Shown here: positions 44,907-54,386 of the stretch, piece after piece
How positions within the stretch are numbered: position 1 is the stretch's first letter
Layout: the number at the start of each line of letters is the position of its first letter
Origin: Priestia abyssalis
Lineage (GTDB): Bacteria > Bacillota > Bacilli > Bacillales > Bacillaceae_H
Length of the DNA stretch: 64,000 nucleotides
Direction: 5' to 3'
NCBI RefSeq assembly: GCF_002019595.1
Contig: NZ_KV917369.1
Location: forward strand, 1,264,417 to 1,328,416
Made by a program: the position numbers and the translations under genes
Notes under the pieces: generated by a model
What the model saw: only the letters and a program-made list of their open reading frames with translations
Told to the model about the DNA's origin: nothing
The model's database searches: none

Positions 44907-45614
44907 ATGCAGCTAGATATATTAGCTTTTGGAGCTCATGCCGATGATGTAGAAATCGGCATGGGCGGAACGATTGCCAGATTTTCAGAAGAAGGGTTAA
45001 AAGTAGGGATTTGCGATTTGACACATGCAGAGCTTTCTTCAAACGGGACTGTCCAACTGCGCAAACAAGAAGCTGAAAAAGCGTCACAGCTTTTAGGGGT
45101 ACATGAACGCCTTCATCTTTCTATGCCAGATCGAGGTCTCTTTTTAACAGAAGGTCATATTCGCCAGATTGTGACAGTTATCCGGAAGTATCGCCCTAAA
45201 CTTGTATTTGTCCCTTACGCGGAAGACCGGCATCCTGATCATGGAAACTGTGCCAAAATCGTAGAGGAAGCATTCTTTTCAGCCGGTATCCGCCATTATC
45301 AAGACGATGAAGAGCTGCCTCCGCACCGCCCGTCCGCTCTTCATTACTATATGATTAATGGATTTCATAAGCCGGACTTTCTTGTGGACGTATCTGGTAC
45401 TTTTCAAAAAAAGCTGGCCAGTCTGCAAGCATATGAAAGCCAGTTCGTAAAAAGAGACGACAGCGTCAACACGCCTCTCGTAAACGGGTATATTGATACG
45501 GTGGAAAGCAGAGAACGATTATTTGGAAAAGAAGCGGGTGTGTTATATGCGGAAGGGTTTTTGACGAAAAAACCACTGCTTCTGTTTCATGATTTGGTAG
45601 GAGGGGCAGAATGA
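44907..45614 (+). CDS. bshB1: Bacillithiol biosynthesis deacetylase BshB1
   Basis: A 235-residue zinc deacetylase of the LmbE/PIG-L family that removes the acetyl group from GlcNAc-malate. The zinc motif is [15 protein letters not shown] (His-x-Asp-Asp, about 8 to 22), and the third ligand is in [19 protein letters not shown] (about 108 to 126). It lies 3 nt after mgsA, with an AAGGAGAAT SD, and overlaps bshA by 4 nt, so the two bacillithiol steps are coupled. Confidence 0.96.
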   Translation: MQLDILAFGAHADDVEIGMGGTIARFSEEGLKVGICDLTHAELSSNGTVQLRKQEAEKASQLLGVHERLHLSMPDRGLFLTEGHIRQIVTVIRKYRPKLVFVPYAEDRHPDHGNCAKIVEEAFFSAGIRHYQDDEELPPHRPSALHYYMINGFHKPDFLVDVSGTFQKKLASLQAYESQFVKRDDSVNTPLVNGYIDTVESRERLFGKEAGVLYAEGFLTKKPLLLFHDLVGGAE

Positions 45615-46735
45615 AATTAAAAATTGGAATTGTCTGCTATCCTTCTGTAGGAGGATCAGGTGTTGTAGCAACAGAGCTGGGAAAGGCTCTGGCGGAGAAA
45701 GGACATGAAATTCATTTTATTTCATCGAGCATGCCTTTTCGGTTAAATAAAATCTATCATAACATCTATTTCCATGAAGTCGAGGTCAATCATTATTCTG
45801 TATTCAAATATCCGCCTTACGATTTGGCACTTGCGACCAAAATTGCAGAAGTAGCCAAAAGGGAGGAGCTTGATCTTATTCATGCCCATTATGCAATCCC
45901 TCATGCCGTTTGTGCATTTTTGGCAAAACAAATGACAGGAGAACATCTCAAAATTGTGACCACGCTGCATGGAACAGACATTACTGTATTAGGTTCAGAT
46001 CCTTCATTAAGCGAGTTAATTAAATTCGGTATTGAAAAATCGGACGCCGTTACAGCGGTTTCAAATGCTCTTGTACGAGAAACATACGATTTAATTGCCC
46101 CAAATCAAAAGATTGAAACCGTCTATAATTTTATCGATGAGCGTGTATATCGCCAAAAAGAAGTTCAGTCTTTACGGAAAGAATACGGAATCTTACCAGA
46201 TGAAAAAGTCGTCATCCATGTGTCAAACTTCCGCCAAGTCAAACGAGTGCCCGATGTTGTCAAGGCATTCCATCTCATTCAACAAGAAATACCTGCTAAG
46301 TTGTTGCTCGTTGGAGATGGACCGGAGATGACCGTGGTATGCCAGCAAGTTCGCAACTTGGGTCTGCAAAATCGCGTATTATTTTTAGGCAAGCAGGAAA
46401 ATGTTGAGGAATTATATTCAATAAGCGATTTAAAACTTCTTCTATCAGAAAAAGAGAGTTTCGGGCTTGTCCTGCTTGAAGCGATGGCATGCGGAGTGCC
46501 GTGTATTGGAACAAATGTTGGCGGTATTCCAGAAGTAATCGTAAACGATCAGACGGGATATGTGTGCGAACTGGGCAATGTGGAAGACATTGCAGCGAAA
46601 GCATTACATATTTTAACTGAAGAAACGCGTTTGCAGCGAATGTCTGAACAAGCAGTGGCAATGGTAAAAACAAAATTCGATTCTCAAGAAATTGTCAATC
46701 AATATGAAAAGATTTACTATGACGTGATTGGGTGA
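45611..46735 (+). CDS. bshA: N-acetyl-alpha-D-glucosaminyl L-malate synthase BshA
   Basis: A 374-residue GT4 retaining glycosyltransferase that joins GlcNAc from UDP-GlcNAc to L-malate, the first step of bacillithiol synthesis. The N-terminal loop [15 protein letters not shown] (about 10 to 24) contacts the nucleotide sugar, and the C-terminal [20 protein letters not shown] (about 281 to 300) holds the E(x7)E motif. It overlaps bshB1 by 4 nt, and cca follows after 7 nt. Confidence 0.96.
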   Translation: MKLKIGIVCYPSVGGSGVVATELGKALAEKGHEIHFISSSMPFRLNKIYHNIYFHEVEVNHYSVFKYPPYDLALATKIAEVAKREELDLIHAHYAIPHAVCAFLAKQMTGEHLKIVTTLHGTDITVLGSDPSLSELIKFGIEKSDAVTAVSNALVRETYDLIAPNQKIETVYNFIDERVYRQKEVQSLRKEYGILPDEKVVIHVSNFRQVKRVPDVVKAFHLIQQEIPAKLLLVGDGPEMTVVCQQVRNLGLQNRVLFLGKQENVEELYSISDLKLLLSEKESFGLVLLEAMACGVPCIGTNVGGIPEVIVNDQTGYVCELGNVEDIAAKALHILTEETRLQRMSEQAVAMVKTKFDSQEIVNQYEKIYYDVIG

Positions 46736-46742
46736 TAATAGG

Positions 46743-47948
46743 ATGAAGCAGCCTTTTCTTGAAGCACTTCCGGTTATCGAAACATTGGAAAAAGCAGGTT
46801 TTGAAGCTTATTTTGTTGGCGGCGCCGTTCGTGATGCAATCATCGATAGACCGATTGGAGATGTCGATATTGCGACATCTGCGAAACCCGAACAAGTAAT
46901 GAATCTGTTTGATAAAACCATTCTTGTTGGAATGGAGCATGGAACTGTCGTCGTTGTTCACGAAGGAATTTCTTATGAAGTGACAACATTTCGCACAGAA
47001 GGCACATATGAAGACTTCCGCAGGCCTTCATCTGTGACCTTCGTTTCTTCACTTAAAGAAGATTTACAGCGGCGCGATTTTACGGTCAACGCCATGGCAA
47101 TGGATAAAAAAGGTGTCATCATTGATCCATTTAACGGACAAAAAGCCCTTCAACATCGAAAGATTGAAACGGTTGGAGAAGCGAAGGAGCGATTTCATGA
47201 GGATGCGCTAAGGATGATGCGGGCCGTTCGTTTTATGAGTCAGCTTGGTTTTACAGTGGAACAAAAAACAAAAGAAGCCATTGTCGAGCACGGGCATTTG
47301 CTTCAGCACGTTTCAATTGAAAGAACATCGGTAGAGTTGGAAAAGTTGATGCTCGGGCGCAAACCCGGGGATGCATTCTCACTACTCATCGAAACAGGTT
47401 TATACAAATATTTGCCTGGTTTTTCTCTAAATGATGAAATGAAGAGAAGGCTTTGTGCCTGCCAATGGGGCAAAGCAACTGATGTAATAGAAAGTTGGTC
47501 CATAATTCTTATTCTTTTAGGAGTTCATGAAACAAATGCCTTTTTAAGAGCCTGGAAGCTTCCTAACAAACGTATTAAAGATGTACAAGCTGTTATAGCA
47601 GCGTACAGTGAAAGGAAACTTCAGCCATGGGATAAAAGAACCGTATATCTGTACGGATTAGATACGGCCCTTCATGTGAATAGAGTAAACCTTATGCTGC
47701 ATAGCGGCCTGGATGAAGAAAGTCTCATTCGATCTATACATAAAGAGCTTCCAATCCATTCGTTAAAAGATTTAGCCGTAAATGGAAAAGACGTCATGGC
47801 CATCTGCAGGAGAAAGGGCGGCCCGTGGCTTTCCGAGTTGCTGCAAAAGATTGAAATGAAAGTTGTACAAAAGGAACTGCCGAATGAACGAGAGGCAATA
47901 AAGGAGTGGCTCGAATCTTGCAATCAGATATTAGACGAACCTTGTTAG
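46743..47948 (+). CDS. cca: CCA-adding tRNA nucleotidyltransferase
   Basis: A 401-residue class II nucleotidyltransferase that builds or repairs the 3' CCA of tRNA. Motif A is YFVGGAVRDAIIDRPIGDVD (about 22 to 41), with the catalytic DxD at its end; motif B is RRDFTVNAMAM (about 110); motif D has ERTSVELEKLM. ATG 46743 is used, with GGTGAT upstream; an in-frame TTG at 46728 lacks an SD. Its last 31 nt overlap the birA start at 47918. Confidence 0.95.
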   Translation: MKQPFLEALPVIETLEKAGFEAYFVGGAVRDAIIDRPIGDVDIATSAKPEQVMNLFDKTILVGMEHGTVVVVHEGISYEVTTFRTEGTYEDFRRPSSVTFVSSLKEDLQRRDFTVNAMAMDKKGVIIDPFNGQKALQHRKIETVGEAKERFHEDALRMMRAVRFMSQLGFTVEQKTKEAIVEHGHLLQHVSIERTSVELEKLMLGRKPGDAFSLLIETGLYKYLPGFSLNDEMKRRLCACQWGKATDVIESWSIILILLGVHETNAFLRAWKLPNKRIKDVQAVIAAYSERKLQPWDKRTVYLYGLDTALHVNRVNLMLHSGLDEESLIRSIHKELPIHSLKDLAVNGKDVMAICRRKGGPWLSELLQKIEMKVVQKELPNEREAIKEWLESCNQILDEPC

Positions 47949-48904
47949 ACATGTTTACAAACTCGGAAGATGAATATGTGTCCGGCCAAAAAATCAGCGA
48001 TATGCTTGGATGCTCACGAACAGCGGTGTGGAAGCATATCGAAGATTTGCGTAAAGAAGGATATGAACTGGAAGCAGTGCGAAAAAAAGGATACCGCATT
48101 GTTCAAAAACCTGACAAAGTAAGCGAAAATGAATTAAGACTAGGATTACATACGAGTCGAATTGGGCAATCCATTCATTACGAAGAAACAGTGGACTCCA
48201 CCCAAAAAATTGCCCACCGTCTCGCACAAGAAGGGACAGTAGAAGGAACGGTCGTGGTGGCGGAAGAACAAACCGCAGGGAGAGGACGTTTAGATCGTGC
48301 CTGGTATTCTCCAAAGCATACAGGCGTGTGGATGAGTATCATCCTAAGACCTTCTCTGCCGCCTCAGCGTGCCCCTCAGCTGACATTGATGGCGGCAGTG
48401 GCTGTCGCACAGGCGATTCAGGAAGTAACTGCTATTTCCCCGGATATAAAATGGCCTAATGATATTTTGATCAATGGCAAAAAAACAGTTGGGATTTTAA
48501 CGGAAATGCAGGCGGATTCCGACCGAATTCATTCCGTCATTATCGGGCTGGGAATTAATGTGAATCAACAGAAGGAACACTTTGCTCCAGCAATTCAAGA
48601 TATTGCGACTTCCTTGAAATTGGAAACTGGCAGAGAGATTAACAGAGCACTATTGATGCAAACCATTTTTTTAAAGCTGGAACAACTGTACGATGAGTAT
48701 TTAGCAAACGGTTTTAAGTTAATTAAGTTATTATGGGAAGCATATGCGGTAAGCATCGGAAAGCATATTATCGCCAGAACGTTATCGGGAACAATTGAAG
48801 GGTTTGCTAAAGGAATTACGGATGACGGAGTGCTGCTGCTGGAAGATGCACATGGAAATATGCATCAAATTCATTCAGCTGACATTGAATTGGCCCGTCG
48901 TTGA
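47918..48904 (+). CDS. birA: Biotin-protein ligase and biotin operon repressor BirA
   Basis: A 328-residue bifunctional protein. An N-terminal winged-helix DNA-binding domain (about 1 to 65, SGQKISDMLGCSRTAVWKHI) precedes the ligase domain with the biotinyl-AMP loop AEEQTAGRGRLDRAWYS (about 113 to 129), KWPNDILING and GLGINVN. It biotinylates carriers such as PycA here and represses biotin genes. TTG 47918 is chosen because AAGGAG (47901-47906) is at good distance and gives the usual N-terminus; the GTG at 47906 abuts that site. It overlaps cca. Confidence 0.95.
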   Translation: MQSDIRRTLLDMFTNSEDEYVSGQKISDMLGCSRTAVWKHIEDLRKEGYELEAVRKKGYRIVQKPDKVSENELRLGLHTSRIGQSIHYEETVDSTQKIAHRLAQEGTVEGTVVVAEEQTAGRGRLDRAWYSPKHTGVWMSIILRPSLPPQRAPQLTLMAAVAVAQAIQEVTAISPDIKWPNDILINGKKTVGILTEMQADSDRIHSVIIGLGINVNQQKEHFAPAIQDIATSLKLETGREINRALLMQTIFLKLEQLYDEYLANGFKLIKLLWEAYAVSIGKHIIARTLSGTIEGFAKGITDDGVLLLEDAHGNMHQIHSADIELARR

Positions 48905-48940
48905 AAAATTTTACTGGCCATTCGTTGTGAGATTTCTTAT

Positions 48941-48998
48941 AATACGGGTGAAAGGGTAGTATCTCGCGAACTGCACCTTTCACCCGTATTTTTATTTT
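48941..48998 (+). terminator. Terminator after birA
   Basis: A perfect 15-bp stem, AATACGGGTGAAAGG (48941-48955) with CCTTTCACCCGTATT (48976-48990), followed by a T-rich run. Confidence 0.9.
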
Positions 48999-49085
48999 TT
49001 ATTTAAATATATTTGGATTCTGCCTTGATCCAAAAGCAGGACTAGGACAGAGGGATGATCATGACCGGATAGTGTTGTTTTCTCT

Positions 49086-49158
49086 CCTTCTTTTCTGCTG
49101 AAAAGAAGGTTTTTATTTTGTTCCGGGACGTTCATCTCCTCTTCAAAAAAAGGAGGAG
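49086..49158 (+). promoter_or_regulatory. panB leader: terminator-like hairpin plus SD-sequestering hairpin
   Basis: CCTTCTTTTC (49086-49095), loop TGCT and GAAAAGAAGG (49100-49109), with five T after it, form an intrinsic terminator about 50 nt before panB. Downstream, CTCCTC (49136-49141) can pair with GAGGAG (49153-49158), which contains the panB SD. Both are directly visible; a regulatory role is inference. Confidence 0.55.
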
Positions 49159-49164
49159 CAATGA

Positions 49165-49998
49165 ATGAAAACAAAAACAGAGTTTATGAAAATGAAAGAA
49201 CAAAGTGAACCGATTGTCATGTTGACGGCGTATGATTTCCCATCTGCAAAGCTGGCAGAGCAAGCGGGAGTCGACATGATTTTGGTAGGCGACTCATTAG
49301 GGATGGTCGTATTAGGCTATGAGTCTACCATTCCGGTTACAGTTGAAGATATGATTCACCATACAAAGGCAGTTAAACGCGGGGCAAAAAACACTTTTAT
49401 TGTAACAGACATGCCGTTTATGTCTTATCACATTTCAAAAGAAGAGACGATGAAAAATGCTGCACGCCTTATGCAAGAAGGAGGAGCACATGCTCTTAAA
49501 GTAGAAGGAGCAGACGATGTCCTTTTTACAATCGCCGATTTAACACAAGCGGGTGTACCTGTTGTTGCCCATTTAGGCCTAACCCCTCAATCTGTTGGTG
49601 TACTCGGCGGTTATAAAGTGCAAGGAAAAGATGCAGAAGCGGCGAAAAAGCTCATTCAAGATGCGAAAAAGTGTGAACAAGCAGGTGCGATGGCTCTTGT
49701 CTTGGAATGTGTGCCGCATCAGCTTGCAGCAGAAATCAGCCAACAGCTTTCCATCCCAACGATTGGAATTGGCGCCGGAAGCGAAACAGATGGACAAGTT
49801 CTAGTCTACCATGACGTTCTCACATACGGGGTAGAGCGGGTGCCAAAGTTTGTAAAGGCATACGAACAGCTTAACGAACCGATCGTTAGAGGAATCGAAC
49901 AGTATGTGCAGGAAGTGAAAACGAAAGCATTTCCGGCAAGAGAGCATTCCTTCACAATGAAAGAAGAAGAGCTTGAAGCTTTATATGGAGGAAAATGA
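49165..49998 (+). CDS. panB: 3-methyl-2-oxobutanoate hydroxymethyltransferase (ketopantoate hydroxymethyltransferase)
   Basis: A 277-residue TIM-barrel enzyme, first committed step of pantothenate synthesis, using methylene-tetrahydrofolate. Metal and substrate motifs are [20 protein letters not shown] (about 39 to 58), the catalytic [16 protein letters not shown] block and [12 protein letters not shown] (about 132). ATG 49165 follows AGGAGGAG by 6 nt; a nearby ATG at 49161 is in another frame. It is the first gene of panBCD, with panC starting just after its stop. Confidence 0.96.
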   Translation: MKTKTEFMKMKEQSEPIVMLTAYDFPSAKLAEQAGVDMILVGDSLGMVVLGYESTIPVTVEDMIHHTKAVKRGAKNTFIVTDMPFMSYHISKEETMKNAARLMQEGGAHALKVEGADDVLFTIADLTQAGVPVVAHLGLTPQSVGVLGGYKVQGKDAEAAKKLIQDAKKCEQAGAMALVLECVPHQLAAEISQQLSIPTIGIGAGSETDGQVLVYHDVLTYGVERVPKFVKAYEQLNEPIVRGIEQYVQEVKTKAFPAREHSFTMKEEELEALYGGK

Positions 49999-49999
49999 G

Positions 50000-50845
50000 A
50001 TGAAAGTGATTCGTACCATTCCTGAGATGCAAACATCTGTGAAGCAAGAGCGAAGAGAAGGAAAAACGATTGGTTTTGTGCCAACAATGGGTTATTTGCA
50101 TGAAGGCCATTTGACGCTGCTTCAAAAGGCGCGGGAAACAAATGATATCGTGGTGCTCAGTATTTTTGTCAACCCGACTCAGTTCGGTCCGAATGAGGAC
50201 TTTGATGCCTATCCAAGGGACTTTGAACGCGATGAAAAACTCGCAAAAGAAGCAGGGGTAGATTATGTGTTTTATCCGGATGTAAGGGAGATGTATCCAA
50301 AAGAAATGTCTATTTCCGTTTCTGTTCAAAAACGAGTGGATGTTTTGTGTGGAAGCAAACGGGAAGGGCATTTTGACGGTGTGGCCACCGTTTTGATGAA
50401 ATTGTTTAATATCGTTAATCCCGATCAAGCGTATTTTGGAATGAAGGATGCACAGCAAGTCGCAGTCGTAGACGGGCTTATTCATGATTATAACTTCCCG
50501 ATTGAACTTGTTCCGGTGGAAACGGTTAGAGAAGAAGATGGTCTTGCGAAAAGCTCAAGAAATGTTTATTTGACAGAGCAGGAAAGAAAAGAAGCCCCTG
50601 CGCTATATGCTAGTTTGCAGGCGGCAAAAGAGCGGATCGGTCAAGGGGAGCAAAACCCCCAAGCCATTCTTTCTTTTGTAAAAAACTATATTGAGACACA
50701 TACATCGGGAATTATTGATTACGTTCAAATTTACTCTTATCCGCAATTGACAGAGATGGACAAGCTGGAAGGGAAGTTGATTCTTGCCCTTGCGGTTAAA
50801 TTTTCAAAAGCTCGTCTAATTGATAATATCACATGGACTGTATAA
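50000..50845 (+). CDS. panC: Pantothenate synthetase
   Basis: A 281-residue ATP-dependent ligase joining pantoate and beta-alanine. Signature motifs are [17 protein letters not shown] (HxGH-type, about 24 to 40), [16 protein letters not shown] (about 54) and the KSSRN loop in [11 protein letters not shown] (about 180). GGAGG (49987-49991) lies 8 nt before ATG 50000, inside the end of panB. panD begins 13 nt after its stop. Confidence 0.96.
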   Translation: MKVIRTIPEMQTSVKQERREGKTIGFVPTMGYLHEGHLTLLQKARETNDIVVLSIFVNPTQFGPNEDFDAYPRDFERDEKLAKEAGVDYVFYPDVREMYPKEMSISVSVQKRVDVLCGSKREGHFDGVATVLMKLFNIVNPDQAYFGMKDAQQVAVVDGLIHDYNFPIELVPVETVREEDGLAKSSRNVYLTEQERKEAPALYASLQAAKERIGQGEQNPQAILSFVKNYIETHTSGIIDYVQIYSYPQLTEMDKLEGKLILALAVKFSKARLIDNITWTV

Positions 50846-50858
50846 TGGAGGTTGTCTT

Positions 50859-51242
50859 ATGTTTCGAACGATGATGAATGCAAAAATACACCGTGCAACG
50901 GTGACGGAAGCAAATTTAAATTATGTGGGGAGCATCACAATCGATGAAGATATCATCGATGCGGTCGGCATAGCGGAAAATGAAAAAGTGCAAATCGTCA
51001 ACAATAACAATGGAGCCCGCTTGGAAACATACGTCATTCGCGGTGAACGTGGAAGCGGTGTAGTTTGCTTGAACGGAGCCGCTGCCCGCCTTGTTCAACC
51101 GGGCGATGTTGTCATCATCATTTCTTATGCTCTCGTTGCAGAAGACAAAGTGGCCAACCATGAACCTACTGTGGCGATCATGGGGGAAAACAACCGTATT
51201 CAACAATTGATTAAACAGGAGCCAGCTGGTACAATTCTTTAA
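50859..51242 (+). CDS. panD: Aspartate 1-decarboxylase
   Basis: A 127-residue pyruvoyl enzyme that makes beta-alanine from aspartate. The self-processing site is Gly24-Ser25 in [14 protein letters not shown], and [13 protein letters not shown] and [14 protein letters not shown] are the other family blocks. The ATG at 50859 has GGAGGTTG upstream and gives the usual N-terminus [18 protein letters not shown]. It ends the pan operon; two hairpins follow. Confidence 0.97.
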   Translation: MFRTMMNAKIHRATVTEANLNYVGSITIDEDIIDAVGIAENEKVQIVNNNNGARLETYVIRGERGSGVVCLNGAAARLVQPGDVVIIISYALVAEDKVANHEPTVAIMGENNRIQQLIKQEPAGTIL

Positions 51243-51248
51243 GAACGT

Positions 51249-51352
51249 GTATATGAAAGCCCCGTATTTTTCGGGGCTTTCATATACGCATCAAATGAAT
51301 CGTCATGAAGAATATGAGGAAGCCAATGATTCTTTCTGACGATTCATTTGAT
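51249..51352 (+). terminator. Two nested inverted repeats after panD
   Basis: The first, GTATATGAAAGCCCCG (51249-51264) with its complement (51272-51287), is the probable pan operon terminator, though it has no T-run after the stem. The second is a perfect 16-bp repeat (51290-51305 with 51337-51352, TCAAATGAATCGTCA) with a 31-nt loop. Confidence 0.7.
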
Positions 51353-51405
51353 AAAGAAAACTTCCATCAGTGGGGGGCTTTCCTGCCCGTTAATGCGGGA
51401 TAAAA
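51351..51405 (+). repeat. Two-hairpin short element (family B), copy 4
   Basis: ATAAAGAAAACTTCCATCAG opens it. Hairpin 1 is CTTCCA, loop TCAG, TGGGGG (51361-51376). Hairpin 2 is CCCG, loop TTAATG, CGGG (51386-51399), followed by ATAAA. It lies about 160 nt upstream of dinG. The rest of the gap (51406-51563) has no supported feature. Confidence 0.7.
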
Positions 51406-51563
51406 AGATTCATAAAGTTGAGAAAGACCTTTCCGTACATGCCCATGTTTATCGGGAGTGTTGGCGAAAAGGTCTGTTTCATTTTCAATGTCAAACGTTT
51501 TCTCATACATACACAACTCACGCTGATTCATACTACAATTAAGAGATGAGTGAGGTGATAATC

Positions 51564-54386
51564 GTGAACAAGCGATTTGTTGTGATAGATTTAGAAACAA
51601 CCGGTCATTCACCTAAACAGGGGGATAAAATCATTCAGCTGGCTGCCGTGATAGTAGAAAACGGAAAAATCGTCGAACGATTTTCGAGTTTTTTAAATCC
51701 ATCCATGCCTATCCCTGCTTTTATCGAGCAATTGACCAATATTCACGATGATATGGTAAAAGATGCTCCTTTCTTTGAGCAGATTGCTCCCCATGTACTG
51801 AAGCTCCTGGATGAAGCATATTTTGTCGCACACAATGTCACGTTTGATTTGTCATTTTTGCAAGCAGAATTAAACGAATCCGGATATGGGACTTTGTATA
51901 ACTCCACGATTGATACGGTAGAATTGGCCCGGATGTTATTACCGACAGCTGAGGGCTATAAGCTGAGCCAATTGGCAGACGATTTAAATCTTAATCATGA
52001 AAACCCGCATCAAGCGGACAGCGATGCTGAAGTAACAGCCTATGTGCTTTTGGCTCTTCTTGAAAAACTGCAAACCTTGCCGCTTGTCACATTAAAACAG
52101 CTATATGCCCTGTCTCTTCATCTTAAAAGTGAGATTAGTGAGCTGATTGAAGAAATCATGGAAGAAAAAGAAGCCGTTTTAAAGGAAAATGAGCAAGCCT
52201 TTCATCTCATCCATGGCGTTGCCTTAAAAAAGAAACCGCCTCTTGACGAAAATCTAGAGGAACAGTTATATTCCTTTGAGGAATTTCACGAAATGAAAGA
52301 AGAGTCTTTTACCAAGGCACTTCCCCATTACGAGAATCGCCCTATGCAGGAGTCGATGATGAAGATGGTCAATGAGGCTTTATCGACTCACCAGCATGCT
52401 TTAGTCGAGGCTGGTACAGGAACAGGAAAAACATTGGGTTATTTAATCCCGTCTGTTTTTCATGCAAAACAGCAACAAAAACCGGTCATTGTTTCTACCC
52501 ATACGGTATCTTTACAACAGCAAATTATGGACCGTGATGTTCCAATTTTACGGAAATTGATTCCTTTTTCTTTCCAAGCGGCTATTTTAAAAGGGCGTCA
52601 TCATTATTTGAATTTAAGAAAATTTATAAACTGGTTAAAAGAAAGAGAAACTAATTACGATGCTATTTTATCCAAAGCAAAAATTCTTGTTTGGTTAACG
52701 GAAACGGATACGGGTGATATTGATGAAATCAATTTGCCTTCAGGAGGAAAGCTGTTTTGGGAACGTATTAACGAAGACCATCCTTCGCCCCTGGATTTTC
52801 GCTACCCGTGGGTGAAGTTTTCTTTTTATGAACGAGCCAGAAAGCGCGCAGATGAAGCCCATCTTGTTGTTACTAATCATCGTCTGTTATTTATGGATTT
52901 GATGAGCACCCAATCGCTTCTTCCTGATTATGACAATGTGATTATGGACGAAGCCCATCATATTGCAGGGATTGCAGGGGAACAGTTCGGTGTCCAAATT
53001 GATTATTTTCAAATAAATTCTTTATTGTCTCGCATTGGCACATTAGAGAAGGATGGTTTGTTCAAAAATGTAAAGGAAATAGTCGAAAAAGCTTCTTTTT
53101 CGACCGTACCTAACGTATATCAACTTCATCTCCTCATAAAGGACCTTCAAACTGAGTTGGACGATTTATTTCGTTTTATTCATGCGTTTGTATCAAAACG
53201 AGTGAAAACCGAAGAAGCGGGACGCCTCAGCTTTTATTGGAATAAGAAAACCATGAATGATCCTGGCTGGTTTGGTGTTCGCGAATTGGCAGCAAGAGTA
53301 CAATTTTTACTGCATGATTTTTTACATGAATTTGATCAACTAAAAACGGCACTCGAACAGCTGAAAGTAGAATTAACTAGAAAAGAGCAAGGGGTCTTCT
53401 CGGATTTTTACGAGACTTGTGAAGAGGTGGAACAAATTAAGGTAAAGCTTCATCATTTGTTGCTTTCTGAAAGAGAAGAGGAAGTCACCTGGTTTGAAAT
53501 AGAGCCTAAGGGAGCTGCCAATGCGGCCTTTCTATACAGCCAGCCAATCAATATAAGCGAGCATTTGGCAGACTTATTTTTTGCGAAGAAGAGAAGTGCG
53601 GTTTTAACCTCGGCTACCTTAACCGTTAATCGTTCTTTCGATTATATGATACGGGAACTTGGTCTTTATGATTTTCAGCCGCTTCAGCTGACGGTTCCAT
53701 CACCTTTTGATTATTATAAACAGGCTAAAATTTTGATTCCACAGGATATGCCGTCGATTAATGCAGTTTCTTTAGAGGAGTATAGTATGATTTTAGCAGA
53801 GAGAATCATTGATATTGCTTCCGTCACAGAAGGCAGGATGCTCATTTTATTTACCTCCTATGACATGCTGAAAGAAACGTATTCCTATGTCAAAGAATTG
53901 AACCAGCTAGACGAATATGTACTCTTAGGCCAGGGAGTCTCAAGCAGAAACCGCACTCGACTTTTAAAAGACTTCATTCAATTTGAAAAATCCATTTTAT
54001 TTGGAACGAGCAGCTTTTGGGAGGGAATTGATATACCGGGCCATCATTTATCTTGCTTGGTTATGGTACGTTTACCGTTCTCGCCTCCAAATGAACCGGT
54101 CATGGCAGCTAAAACCGCTAAACTCAAGCAAGAAGGCTTGAATCCATTTATGGAACTTGCTTTGCCGCAAGCTATCATTCGATTCAAGCAGGGGTTTGGC
54201 CGCTTGATTCGTACGAAGAATGATCGAGGAATCATGTTTGTGTTGGATAATCGCATTTCAACGACACAATACGGAAAATACTTTTTGCGCTCTCTCCCTC
54301 TGATGAACATAAGTGAAAAGCCATTTGACCAGTTATTAGGGGAATTAAAAGAGTGGTGGGTACATTCTAGTAGTATGGAGCGATGA
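51564..54386 (+). CDS. dinG: DinG-family DNA helicase with N-terminal exonuclease domain
   Basis: A 940-residue protein. The N-terminal DnaQ-like 3'-5' exonuclease domain (1 to about 165) keeps VIDLETTG, HNVTFDLSFL and the final HQADSDAE. The helicase part (about 245 to 940) has Walker A EAGTGTGKTLGYL, DEAHH, and motif VI-type QGFGRLIR. No four-cysteine Fe-S cluster is visible, as in other Gram-positive members, some of which act chiefly as nucleases. GTG 51564 follows GAGGTGAT by about 6 nt; an ATG at 51546 is not preferred. Confidence 0.93.
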   Translation: MNKRFVVIDLETTGHSPKQGDKIIQLAAVIVENGKIVERFSSFLNPSMPIPAFIEQLTNIHDDMVKDAPFFEQIAPHVLKLLDEAYFVAHNVTFDLSFLQAELNESGYGTLYNSTIDTVELARMLLPTAEGYKLSQLADDLNLNHENPHQADSDAEVTAYVLLALLEKLQTLPLVTLKQLYALSLHLKSEISELIEEIMEEKEAVLKENEQAFHLIHGVALKKKPPLDENLEEQLYSFEEFHEMKEESFTKALPHYENRPMQESMMKMVNEALSTHQHALVEAGTGTGKTLGYLIPSVFHAKQQQKPVIVSTHTVSLQQQIMDRDVPILRKLIPFSFQAAILKGRHHYLNLRKFINWLKERETNYDAILSKAKILVWLTETDTGDIDEINLPSGGKLFWERINEDHPSPLDFRYPWVKFSFYERARKRADEAHLVVTNHRLLFMDLMSTQSLLPDYDNVIMDEAHHIAGIAGEQFGVQIDYFQINSLLSRIGTLEKDGLFKNVKEIVEKASFSTVPNVYQLHLLIKDLQTELDDLFRFIHAFVSKRVKTEEAGRLSFYWNKKTMNDPGWFGVRELAARVQFLLHDFLHEFDQLKTALEQLKVELTRKEQGVFSDFYETCEEVEQIKVKLHHLLLSEREEEVTWFEIEPKGAANAAFLYSQPINISEHLADLFFAKKRSAVLTSATLTVNRSFDYMIRELGLYDFQPLQLTVPSPFDYYKQAKILIPQDMPSINAVSLEEYSMILAERIIDIASVTEGRMLILFTSYDMLKETYSYVKELNQLDEYVLLGQGVSSRNRTRLLKDFIQFEKSILFGTSSFWEGIDIPGHHLSCLVMVRLPFSPPNEPVMAAKTAKLKQEGLNPFMELALPQAIIRFKQGFGRLIRTKNDRGIMFVLDNRISTTQYGKYFLRSLPLMNISEKPFDQLLGELKEWWVHSSSMER

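Noticed and set aside
49161..49208. ATG at 49161 as the panB start
   Set aside because: It is out of frame and stops after 15 codons; ATG 49165 gives the conserved PanB N-terminus.
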